A stretch of 64,000 nt of DNA from Ahaetulla prasina (lineage: Eukaryota; Chordata; Lepidosauria; Squamata; Colubridae), in the NCBI RefSeq assembly GCF_028640845.1, contig NC_080542.1, forward strand, positions 61,517,064-61,581,063, read 5' to 3'. The position numbers and the translations under genes are program-made. Positions 53,745 through 63,277 of this stretch are shown here, one piece after another; within the stretch, counting starts at the first letter, position 1; the number at the start of each line of letters is the position of its first letter. Under the pieces are notes generated by a model. The model saw nothing but the letters and a program-made list of their open reading frames with translations, did not search any database and had not been told where the DNA came from.

Positions 53745-54610
53745 ACCTTGCTGTGTCCATTTCACCCTTGGATACCTAGTTCTGGCCAACTCTCCATGGA
53801 GACAACTCACTGTGAGCCTGAGCTTTCCACTCTGGTTTCCAAAGCTGGCCTGACTTAAGGGAGGCGAAAGTTCCCGCCAACCCACATTCTTTCTATGAAA
53901 ACTTCTGCTCCTTGCTTTCCAGCACCCCCCCCCAAAGGTGGACTAAGAGGGAGTCATTGTTCTATATGCACACACACACACATGTGCAGACACACACACA
54001 CAGAGACATATAGAGAGAAACCATTCCGAGTTTGGGGACTTTTATCGCGTTTGAGTTGGCAAGATGCCAATCGTCCTGGGGCTTGAGGGAAGGACTTCTT
54101 CAGTGTGCTGCACTGGAATCTGACAGCTCCCAGGGAGAAGAGCAAGTAGGGATGATGACCGGGTGACTCTCTCCTGACAGCCATCATCGCAAAAGCTGTT
54201 TCCCCTCAAGCATCCAGCCCGAAACAATGACTTCCACTTAGTCCGCCTTTGGCCACCAGGGGCATGTCACCCTGTCATCATCTCTACTTATCCTTCTCCC
54301 TGCCTGGGAGCAGTCAGGGTCCAGTGTAGCACTCCAAAGGAGAGGTCTTTTCCCTAAGCCGAGCCACAATTGGCAGCTTTCCAGCTCAGTTGTGGATAAA
54401 AGTCTCGAACTCAGAACGGTGTGTGGGTGTGTGTAATGATGACTCTTGCTTAGCCTGCTTTTTGCGCAGAATGCTGGAAAATGAGGTGAAGAAATCTTTG
54501 AGAAGAAGTGAGGGCTTTGGAAACCAGAGTGGAAGGTTCAGGCTTGTTATGAGTTTTCCAAGGTGAGTTTTCCAGGGTGGGTTGGCCAGAGTGAGATGTT
54601 CCACAGTGAG
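53745..54610. repeat. Foldback with two pairs of inverted repeats
   Basis: The outer arms (about 53755-53860 and 54500-54605) are imperfect reverse complements centred on CCACTCTGGTTTCCAAAGC / GCTTTGGAAACCAGAGTGG. The inner arms (53934-53962 and 54222-54250) pair CCAAAGGTGGACTAAG with CTTAGTCCGCCTTTGG. A CA microsatellite lies in between at 53971-54003. The parent element is unknown. Confidence 0.6.
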
Positions 54611-55070
54611 GTGGTGGCAATATGGTGGTGGCACAAGATGGTGGTGGCAAGTTTGCGGCAGAGAGTTGTCCTAGATCCACATCAGTGAACTCAGAAAAGA
54701 CTAATGGAATAGTTTTGTACATTAATCCATTAATTAACCCTGAAATTATAATTGAATGATAAACATGATAGATACAGGTACTTTGTGGGGGCTGCTGCTA
54801 CAGAGAAGTTGTCGTATCAGAGTCCAAATAGATAAGATTGTTTAATCAAAGGTACTCAAAACATGCAGATCCTACAAGTTTGAATTAATTGGACAGATAC
54901 TACTATGGGAGTTGGTAGTTTCTCAAATAACCAGGCTTTATTTTGTGTAGGACTTTTTGAAGAGGTAACGATCAGCACCTTGACTCTCACCCAGAAGCAA
55001 ATGGGCAATATTTTTCATTTATTTCTTTCCTGGGATGTATGTATGTGTGTATATATGCATGCATGCTTGC
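54611..55070. other. Non-coding stretch, nothing recognised
   Basis: It contains a small (GTGGTGGCA)n-like run near 54610-54650. No gene recognised. Confidence 0.4.
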
Positions 55071-55071
<1 letters not shown>

Positions 55072-55124
<53 letters not shown>

Positions 55125-55172
55125 CATCCATCCATCCAATCATCCATCCATCCAATCATCCATCCATCCATT
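55072..55172. repeat. (CTAT)n(CCAT)n compound microsatellite
   Basis: About thirteen CTAT units pass directly into CCAT/CAAT units. The Ser/Ile/Tyr- and His/Pro-rich open frames on the plus strand are products of the repeat. Confidence 0.95.
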
Positions 55173-55632
55173 GAAAGGGCAACTATTCTATTTCTTTTCT
55201 ATTTCTTTCTACAACATTTTTATGATGAAATATTTAATGATTTTATAAAGGACATAAAACTTCCAGTATGGGTGTTCATTTGTGTGTGAATAATACAATG
55301 TTTTGTGATGGAATACTCATACAGTGTACCAATTATCCCGCAAAGTAATTTCTGAAACCTAACATTTTATCCCCCATCCAAATCACATATTCAACACACC
55401 TTTAGCAGAACAGATAGTAAACTGCAACCATGTTCAAAATATGCTGTTTCGTGAATTAAATATTCCATTCCCAAAATGGTATGTGTTGCATAAAGTACAT
55501 ATTAATTAAACAATCTGCCCATAGAGACAAACTATGATTTTAATAAAATCTAGGTAAATTTGCTTATCAAAAGAATAATATTATGCTATTATTTATTTAA
55601 AATTACACAGCTGTTATGCTTGAAGTAGTATA
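55173..55632. other. AT-rich stretch, nothing recognised
   Basis: Non-coding, no repeat recognised. Confidence 0.45.
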
Positions 55633-56008
55633 AGGAACTGGGTATGTCTAGTTTAATAAAAAGAAGGACTAGGGGAGACACGATAGCAGTGTTCCAATAT
55701 CTCAGGGGTTGCCACAAAGAAGAGGGAGTCGGGCTGTTCTCCAAAGCACCTGAGGGTAGAACAAGAAGCAATGGGTGGAAACTGATCAAAGAAAGAAGCA
55801 ACTTAGAACTAAGGAGAAATTTCCTGACAGTTAGAACAATTAATAAGTGGAACGACTTGCCTGCAGAAGTTGTGAATGCTCCAACACTGGAATTTTTTAA
55901 GAAAATGTTGGATAACCATCTGACTGAGATGGTGTAGGGTTTCCTGCCTGGGCAGGGGGTTGGACTAGAGGGCCTCCAAGGTCCCTTCCAACTCCGTTGT
56001 TATATTAT
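55633..56008 (+). mobile_element. CR1 LINE 3' end, well preserved
   Basis: A 98-codon open frame (55644-55937) encodes the CR1 protein end: MSSLIKRRTRGDTIAVFQYL, then KWNDLPAEVVNA and FKKMLDNHL. The 3'UTR follows with GGCAGGGGGTTGGACTAGAG and ends 'ccaactccgttgttatatta'. The frame is intact, so this copy is relatively young. Confidence 0.9.
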
Positions 56009-56332
56009 TAGTTTTAAAGAATAAACTTATTTTTTCTGAGTTTGGTTGAAAATAATTCTATTGTTAGATTAATTTTTCTTGGTACATTCTTTATCAAGGC
56101 TGGAATAATTTTTGTGATGCAATTAAATTGAAATGTATTTAATCAAACATAGTGACAAGAAGAATAAGAGATAGATTGCAATTTTACAAGCCAATAACAT
56201 TATTTAAAGAATATCATAATAAAGAAGCTACTTTCATGAAATAGTTTCCATCCGATCAATTGTGATGGCTCTACGTGCAGACAGTTTGTTACTGAGATGA
56301 CTCTCAGTCCGTTGAAGCTGATCAACTCTGAA

Positions 56333-56410
56333 ATGGTGTAGGGTTTCCTGACTGGGCAGGGGGTTGGACTAGAAGACCTCCAAGGTCCCTTCCAACTCTG
56401 TTATTATGAA
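56333..56410 (+). mobile_element. CR1 LINE 3' tip
   Basis: 'atggtgtagggtttcctgac', 'gggttggactagaagacctc' and 'caaggtcccttccaactc' are the last 75 bp of CR1. Confidence 0.9.
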
Positions 56411-56609
56411 TAATAACTCGGTTAGTCTGAAATTAGATTTCTGAACTATTTTAAAAAGTTACTAAATGTAATTTCAACTGCTGTCAGACATTAACAATAA
56501 AATACTTGTTCAAAGCAATAAAAATTGTATTTAAAAGTTATGCAAATAAATTACATAGGATTTCTTATGACAAAAAAATTGTTCATATTTTGCTTATTTT
56601 TATTTCCAG

Positions 56610-56662
56610 GGTTCCAGCAGTTCTTTAAGAAATTCATTTCTCTGTTGTGACAAAATATCTGA
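56610..56662 (+). other. TNS3: Candidate 5'UTR exon (53 bp)
   Basis: The acceptor TTATTTTTATTTCCAG|GG and the near-ideal donor CTGA|GTAAGT bound a 53-bp segment outside any repeat. It lies 3.6 kb before the tensin coding exon on the same strand. It has in-frame stops, so it would be 5'UTR. Confidence 0.4.
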
Positions 56663-57243
56663 GTAAGTCTTTTCTGAATACTTCTTTCTTATTTATAATG
56701 CTGGAGAGAAAAAGTTGAAGTACATATTTGACAACACTTGAACATTTGTTAGTGAACATTATACCAAGCTAGCATTCTATGATTTCTATAGCCAGAATTA
56801 GAATTTCCTATACTAAGTAGTTTCTGCTGTGATATGTCCTCTAAGAACTGAAAAAAACTATTTAGCAGCTATTGAACTCTGGATATAAGGGGCAGAGTAT
56901 TAAATATATTTAAAAGAAATGTAATTCACGTAACTTAATAATTCATGTATCTTAATTTTATTTTTATTGTTTTAACTATTTAGTAATGTCTGACTTTTCC
57001 TTGCCATGCTGAAAAGCTGGATTGCATCATTTTCACTATGGCAACCATGACCTTAGTATGTCCCTTCCTATTAGCTTCTTCCAGATGTTGACACTGCTCC
57101 TCCCACTGCCTGTTTTTGTCTTTCCTGGCTTCACAATGGAAAATTGCATTCAGCTTTAAACTTCATCCTTACTGTCTTTGGCTTTAGCTGCCCTTCGCTG
57201 ATCAGCTATTTTAATCAGATAGCCACTTGTTTGTTTTCTTTGA
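56663..57243. other. AT-rich stretch, nothing recognised
   Basis: Non-coding. A pyrimidine-rich part at 57060-57180 shows no gene. Confidence 0.4.
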
Positions 57244-57244
57244 T

Positions 57245-57245
57245 T

Positions 57246-57300
<55 letters not shown>

Positions 57301-57765
57301 TTATTTAAATTTTTATACCGCCCTTCTCCCGAAGGACTCAGGGCGGTTCACAGCCAGATAAGAAATACACAATAATACAATATAAATACAATTAAAATAC
57401 AATTAAAAAACTTATTAAATTGGCCAAGATTAAAAATTTAAGATAAAAACCCATTAAAAACCCATAAATTTAAAAACTAACCCAGTCCAGCGCAGATGAA
57501 TAAGTGAGTTTTAAGCTCGCGACGAAAGGTTCGGAGGTCCGGAAGTTGACGGAGTCCTGGGGGGAGTTCGTTCCAGAGGGCGGGAGCCCCCACAGAGAAG
57601 GCCCTTCCCCTGGGCGTCGCCAGACGACACTGTCGCGCCGACGGCACCCTGAGGAGTCCCTCTCTGTGAGAGCGCACGGGTCGGTGAGAGGTATTCGGTA
57701 GCAGCAGGCGGTCCCGTAAATAGCCCGGCCCTATGCCATGGAGCGCTTTAAAGACGTTCACCAAC
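57245..57765 (-). mobile_element. L2-type LINE 3' end
   Basis: The minus strand encodes the L2 C-terminus: KALHGIGPGYLRDRLLL, LWNELPPGLRQLPDLRTF and RRELKTHLFICAGL (frame 57477-57760). The 3'UTR stem is at 57318-57350 and a fourteen-unit (TTTA)n tail at 57246-57303. It is 5' truncated at about 57765. The frame is open, so the copy is young. Confidence 0.9.
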
Positions 57766-57929
57766 ACAATGGGCATGACACAATCTTTCCAGAAATTCCC
57801 ATGATGTGACTTTGCCTCTTTTGCCACTGTTCATTTGGGTCTTTCAAATTCTGTGGCTAAAACCTATTCTTAACTTCTATGACATACATAGGTGAGATGT
57901 TGTTTACACTGAATTGGGGACATATTACC

Positions 57930-58375
57930 TTTTTTCACTTTTTCATAGTTTTGAGTTTCAGTTTAGCCACTAATATCTGATGGTCTGAGCTATAGTCAGC
58001 ATCTGTCTTAACAGATGCAACTGAATGTTTCCATAAAATGAAGTCTATCTAATTTTGAAGTTGTCCATTTGGTGCTGTCCATATATATAAATGTTGCTTA
58101 TATTGTAACTGTTATGCTGAGATGATTTTCCTGGAAAAATTGCCCAAACTTACCTACTTTTCTTGCAACTTTTCCTTGGCCTACCTTTGTATTGAAATTG
58201 CCGATAATATATAAAATACCATTTTTCGGTATTTGCTTAAGAGCACATTGGAACTCACTGTAAAAAAATTCAAAGTCATTTGAGTCAACAGTTGGAGTGC
58301 AGAGTTGAAATATGGTGATGTGGTGTGGCTAGATATTAGGTCATCACTCTATGCTTTGTGATTCTCAACACAATC
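57930..58375 (-). mobile_element. Bov-B/RTE LINE endonuclease fragment
   Basis: The minus strand encodes, with stops, LCTPTVDSNDFEFFYSELQ, then IPKNGILYIIGNFNTKVGQ and, near 57960-58010, ADYSSDHQILVAKLKLK. These match the apurinic-type endonuclease of RTE/Bov-B elements, including the SDH motif. The expected GDWN/GDFN motif reads GNFN. Inactive. Confidence 0.7.
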
Positions 58376-58584
58376 ATCCACCTGTTTGCAAGGTGACCTC
58401 TTTCATCATGGGCACCCTCAGTTGTTAGGATCCCAAGTCTTTCTTCCAACAACATCATAAAATCCCTAACTACTAAAAGCTAGTCCTTATCTTCTCCAGT
58501 AGCTTGCAGGCTACCATCCAGCTTGGAGGATCCACAGTTGATATCCATATCGGGGTCATATTGAGCTATTGCCATAATACAATA

Positions 58585-59060
58585 ATAAAATAGAATATTC
58601 TTTATTGGCCAAGTGTGATTAGACATACAAGGAATTTGTCTCTGGTGCATAAGCTTTCCATGTACATACAAACAACAAAGTAATCATAAGATACCAATTG
58701 TAGAAGGTAATAAAAAAGATGATAAGGATAATAGTAATACAGGCCTACTACATAGTAAATTTCCTTAGGCATAAGACAGTGGGAATTAGGTGTTCAACAG
58801 AATAATGGTATGAGAGGAAAAAATTCTCTCTGTCCTGAGGGGAGGAGTAGAAACAGTTTTTGTCCAAGTTGTGAGGGGGTCTGTAGATATTTTCTCAGCC
58901 CTCTTGCTGGCTCATGCAATATACAGATCCTCAATGGATGGCAGGCTAGTTGCAGTTGTTTTTTCTGCAGTCCTACTATCCTTTGAAGTCTGTACTTGTC
59001 CTGTTTGGTTACTGTACAGTTCACCATTGAATTTCTTAACCCTTCCGATTTATCAAGGCT
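58585..59060 (-). mobile_element. CR1-L3 (Snake1) LINE 3' end
   Basis: The plus strand begins AATAAAATAGAATATTC, a short AATAG-type tail, then 'tttattggccaagtgtgatt' and 'aaggaatttgtctctggtgc', reversed relative to 25375-25469. The frame 58794-59027 encodes the protein end TVTKQDKYRLQRIV, then LQTPSQLGQKLFLLLPSGQR. Confidence 0.75.
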
Positions 59061-59278
59061 TGGGACTCACAAATGTTTGATGAATCAACCATATGATTGA
59101 GTTAATTTTAATATTACGAATTATTACTGTTTAAAGATGATCAAAAATAGAGATGCAAGTTGTAAGATATAGTGTTACATTATAATATACATTATAAAAT
59201 ACATTATAAAAATAAATCTTCAATAAGACACTATCTCTCTTCCTTTCATCCAATAGCCAATACTCCAGTAGAAAGGCT

Positions 59279-59298
59279 CAAGATCCACGTGGATCTTG
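59279..59298. repeat. Perfect 20-bp palindrome with E-box core
   Basis: CAAGATCCACGTGGATCTTG is its own reverse complement and is centred on CACGTG, the E-box recognised by bHLH factors. Confidence 0.95.
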
Positions 59299-59392
59299 CA
59301 GACTTGAACACTAGACCTTATCTAACAAAATAAAATTAAAGGTAGAGAAATTTACAGTTAGACAAGAAAAACAGGACAATCAGTTAAATATG

Positions 59393-59993
59393 AGCCAGTA
59401 GTGTGCGGCAAGAGCCCAAAAACCTGATGCAATCCTAGGTTGCATTATCAGAGGGATAGAATCAATATCTCATAAAATATTGCTTTATAAAGCCTTAGTA
59501 AGACCACACTTAGAATATTGCATCCAGTTTTGGATGTCATATTATAAAAAAAGACGTTGAGACTCTAGAAAGAGTTCAGAAAAGAACAACAAGGATGATT
59601 AGAGGGCTAGAAGTTAAAACATGTGAAGAATGGTTGCAGAATTGAGTGTCTAGTCTAGTGAAAGGAAAGGCTAGAGGTGACATGATAGCAGTGTTCCAGT
59701 ATTTGTAGGACTGTCACAAAGAAGAGGGAGGGTCAATCTATTTTCCAAAGCACCAGAAGGTAAGACAAGACACAATGGATGGAAAATAATGAAGGAGAAA
59801 CGCAACCTAGAACTAAGAAAAAATTTACAATTAACTGGTGGACCAGTTTGCCTTTAGAAGTTGTGGATGCTCCATCACTGGAAGCTTTTAAGAAGAGACC
59901 TGAGAGCCACTTATTTGGAGTGGTATAGGTCTCTTGCTTGAGCAGAGGGTTGGACATCCAAATTCCCTTACAACTCTGTTATTCTGTTATTCC
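59393..59993 (+). mobile_element. CR1 LINE 3' portion
   Basis: Decayed frames include the 'RPHLEYCIQFW' region, RVQKRTTRMIRGLEVKTCEE and the end of the protein. The tail reads 'gagcagagggttggac' with (ATTCTGTT) at 59980-59992. It has more changes than 55633-56008. Confidence 0.85.
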
Positions 59994-60233
59994 CCCCACT
60001 ACCAGTAAGAACTACTTAAATATTTGTCTCTTATTAAAATACTTTTGTTTAAAGTATTTATATCAACATTGTTTATTCATATTTAAGTCACTTTTTTCAG
60101 TTCTCCTTTTAAAAATATTTTCTTTTCCCCCCTCAAAAGCCATATTTTAAGTGTCTTAGTTTACCTTCTATGTAATGCTGTATGACCACTTGCAAATGTT
60201 TAAAGTGGCCTTGTTCTATCTTGTTCATCATAG
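59994..60233. other. Intron segment before the tensin exon
   Basis: AT-rich, ending in the pyrimidine tract CTTGTTCTATCTTGTTCATC and the acceptor ATAG at 60230-60233. Confidence 0.6.
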
Positions 60234-60255
60234 AAGTACAGATTTTGACCTTATT

Positions 60256-60405
60256 ATGGAGGAAAGTTATGAACTGGACCTGACTTACGTTACTGAAAGA
60301 ATCATTGCAGTATCGTTCCCAGGAAGCTGCTCAGAGGAAATTTACCTAAACAATTTCCAAGATGTAATTGGCATGCTTAAATCCAGACATGGTGGCAACT
60401 ACATG
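60256..60405 (+). CDS. TNS3: Tensin-3, first coding exon (codons 1-50)
   Basis: An exon probably spanning 60234-60405, with acceptor CATCATAG and donor CATG|GTAAGA. The ATG at 60256 opens 50 codons ending exactly at the donor in phase 0. The peptide [20 protein letters not shown], then [18 protein letters not shown] and LKSRHGGNY, is the start of the PTEN-like phosphatase/C2 region of tensins. The SCSEE.YL and MEE start favour tensin-3 over tensin-1 (which has MEDSCELDLVYVTERII), both compared from memory. Tensins link beta-integrin tails to actin at focal and fibrillar adhesions, and tensin-3 also signals through its SH2 and PTB domains. This exon precedes the degenerate phosphatase loop, which would be downstream of the window. 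The rest of the gene lies beyond 64000. Confidence 0.82.
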
Positions 60406-60600
60406 GTAAGAGGAGATGCAATCTCTGTGATGTCATCTAAACATTTGATTAGATGATATATCTATTGTTATATTTACACTTCTAGATTTTCTTGTTTGTG
60501 ATGTGTGAAATGATCCCAAAACACAGCATTAGCAGCTTTATATTTTTTGAAATTTTCAACTTTCAAAAGTTGAAAGGGATAGTCTTTAGCAGGGGATCTT
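60406..60600 (+). other. Start of the intron after the tensin exon
   Basis: Unremarkable AT-rich sequence. Bases 60598-60636 are a tiny reversed CR1 tail ('cagtcttctagtcccatc', 'ctcaagcaggaga'). Confidence 0.6.
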
Positions 60601-60637
60601 TACAGTCTTCTAGTCCCATCTACTCAAGCAGGAGAGC

Positions 60638-61166
60638 CAGTGGTGGGATTCTACTAGTTCTAGGCGGTACGACCGAACCGTTTGTTAAATTGCTGGCTCG
60701 CCCCGTCCCTTGCCCCTCTCCTCCCCACCACTACTTACTGGCTTCGGAGCACACCGAACTATTTGTTAAATTGCTGGCTTGCCTGCCCCTCGCCCCTCCC
60801 CTCCCCACCACTACTTACTGGCCTTGCAGCACATCGAACTGAACCATTCGTTAAATTGCTGGCTCGCCTCGCCTCGCCCCTCCCCACCACTACTTATTGG
60901 TTTCGGAGCACACCAAACTGTTTGTTAAATTGCTGGCTCACCTGCCCCTCGCCCCTTCCCTCCCCACCACTACTTACTTGAATTAAATTGCTGGATCGCC
61001 CACCCCTCGCCCCTCCCCTCCCCACCACTACTTACTGGCCTCGGAGCACACCAAGCCATTTGTTAAATTGCTGGATCGCCCACCCCTCGCCCCTCCCCTC
61101 CCCACCACTACTTACTGGCCTCGGAGCACACCAAGCCGTTTGTTAAATTGCTGGCTCGCCTGCCGC
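60638..61166. repeat. hAT end grown into an 80-bp minisatellite
   Basis: It opens with CAGTGGTGGGATTCTACTAG, a hAT terminus of the same family as elsewhere. About seven units then follow, marked by TTTGTTAAATTGCTGG at 60681, 60762, 60847, 60921, about 60981, 61059 and 61139, so the period is about 80 bp with one short unit of 58. Each unit contains CCCCTCCCCACCACTACTTA. No right hAT end or target duplication was found. The open frames on the plus strand (Leu/Pro/Thr-rich) come from the repeat. Confidence 0.85.
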
Positions 61167-63025
61167 TAGTTCCACACTGTACTTTTGCCCCCTTGGTGGA
61201 TATTTCTGGACCATACTCTTACATGTAGGTCCAGACTTGAACCAGGAAGAACCCAGTTGCTTAGGATCTCTCACTTCTAGGGCTGGTGTTCTGTGAACTC
61301 AACTTGTCAGTGATGCAGCCCAAGGCATGCTACTGGCTGAGCGACTGGGGCAGCAGCCGGTTATGGAACTAGACCCTGCCATAACTGTGGGGTCAGTATG
61401 GTCATACCATTACTGCCTGAGGCTTGTGCTGGCTGGATAGCCATCTGTGTCATCTGCACCAGGGCTTCATGCACCTTGAGGTTGCAAGTACTCGATCGTG
61501 TACTCCAGCAACTCATCTTTCTGGTTTGCCTCACCCTGGATTGTCTCCTCCTCAATCTTCATGCATGGCTCTCTCCAGATGCTTCCTCAGCTCCTGTGTA
61601 TGAATGTCATCTGGAGAGCTTTTCTTCCCAGTTTCTTTCTTTCTGACCCCCGGTGTTCACTGAGGTCTCAGTTGGTTCCTGCAAGCTTCCACCTCACTTA
61701 GCCATTTTGGGAGGTCTACTTTGCTTCACCTCGCCATTCAGGGAGGTCTACTCTGCTCCCCCTCCCCGACTTCAACCCCTTCTGGTCACTCTTGTGAGTG
61801 GACATACTTATTATTTATTATGTTTATGGAGACTGGATTTATGAGGTTTTGGATTTATGAGATTGGATTTATGAGGATTTTATGAAATAAAAGTTAAAAG
61901 TTAGTTCTCAGCTCCTCTTGTAGCTATTGTTGAAATGAAATTGTTTATACTCCTCAGTTCTCTCTTGTGGCTAGTGTTTAAATGAAACAGTTGGTAAAAT
62001 GCATAGAGAAAAATGGAGAGAATATACTATGTGTGTGTGTCTGTGTATACATATATGTATATGTGTGTGTGTCTGTGTGTATTATCACAATTAATATAAC
62101 AGAATAAAACAATAGTAAAGTGTCCTCATTCCTTTACTTTGTCTATTTCATCCACCTTGTTGTATGTTGCCATCATTCTCAAATGTCCCATTGCCTTTCT
62201 GCTATTCCTTCTCCCTATCCACCTCTTCTTTTTTTTACTTTTTAAAGTTTGCTTAATTTGATCTGTGCTTTTCCTCCTTTTTCTTCTTTTGATTGTTCTG
62301 CACTGGGTTCTGCTCTTTTGGTCTCCTACTTGCTGGTTACTCTGTGCTGACACTGGCCTCTGCATATTCAATCATTGACCATGGCTCCCTTGCACATAGG
62401 CCTCCACTCATACCCTCGGTCTCTGCATGCTCACCAGTTGCTACTTGGTCTCTCCTTCATGTCTCTCTGCTTGCTTGCTGGTTGTCAGCTGATGATTGCT
62501 GCTTGTTGCTCCTTGTTCTGCTGAAGCCAGTTGGATGCTTGGAGCAGCTAGTTGCTTGTTATTTCTACGCAGCCTTTTCCCACCCTCCTCCTTTCTGCTT
62601 CGCTTGTCCTTCCTTGCCTTTTGATCGTTCTTCCTGCTTTTCTCCTTCCCTTACTTCTTAAACTCCTCATCCTGGTCATACTTCTCCTCTTCCTTCTTAA
62701 ATTTTCACTTCTTTACAACTTTTGCTTGAGTAGATAAAAAGTCATAATCTACTACGCCTTCCAAATTTGTATTTATAATTTGTTGCTTCAAATGAGAGAT
62801 TAACTGCTGTTTTATAATCCCAGGTTTAAATATCTAAATAAAGTATTTCATATGTGTTTCTTTTATATGTGTACAAAAAGGAAAAAAATGTACTATATGT
62901 AGTACTGAAAATAAGGTTTCATATTAAGTTTTCTGTGTATGAGAAAAATATATTAATGAGACATGAAATTGAACATCTCCAAATTCAAAAATACTTGGAA
63001 ATAAACTTCACTGATATCAAACCTG
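61167..63025. other. Unclassified, pyrimidine-rich in parts
   Basis: 61190-61800 is GC-richer and contains near-duplicates GCCATTTTGGGAGGTCTACT / GCCATTCAGGGAGGTCTACT (about 61702 and 61732). On the minus strand it has short coding-like runs that could be old gypsy gag. 62110-62720 is strongly C/T-rich on the plus strand. A GT/AT microsatellite lies at 62029-62085. No gene was recognised. Confidence 0.35.
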
Positions 63026-63030
63026 AAACC

Positions 63031-63218
63031 TGTTAAGTTCGGGCAATGAAGAGGCAAGAGACGATACAAGTGGCAACAGCTCTTTGGTTAATTGTGGTCC
63101 CAGCAAAAGCCAACAGGCAAAAACCCCTCTTTAAATAGTATTTTGGCTGAGGCATCAGCCAATCAGCAACGTGCATTTTCCCGCCCAAATTTCCCTCTTA
63201 AAATTCAAATACATTACA
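63031..63218 (-). repeat. 3' LTR of the second mag-like element
   Basis: 188 bp, beginning TGTTAAGTTCGGG and ending ACATTACA on the plus strand. It shares the first dozen bases, 'caacagctctt' and 'aatcagcaacgtgc' with the 1908 LTR, but differs over much of the rest. It is a different subfamily, not a recent copy of the same element. Confidence 0.9.
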
Positions 63219-63277
63219 CTCCTCCCCTCTCAGAACACTTTTTACCATATTTACATAGTTTTTGCATAACAATTGCA

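Noticed and set aside
55035..55289. Open frames rich in Ser-Ile-Tyr-Leu and His-Pro
   Set aside because: They are a direct translation of the (CTAT)n(CCAT)n microsatellite.
60492..60981. Pro/Leu/Thr-rich open frames after the tensin exon
   Set aside because: They are generated by the 80-bp minisatellite units.
60638..61166. CRISPR-like repeat array
   Set aside because: Units are contiguous without unique spacers, and the genome is vertebrate. It is a minisatellite.
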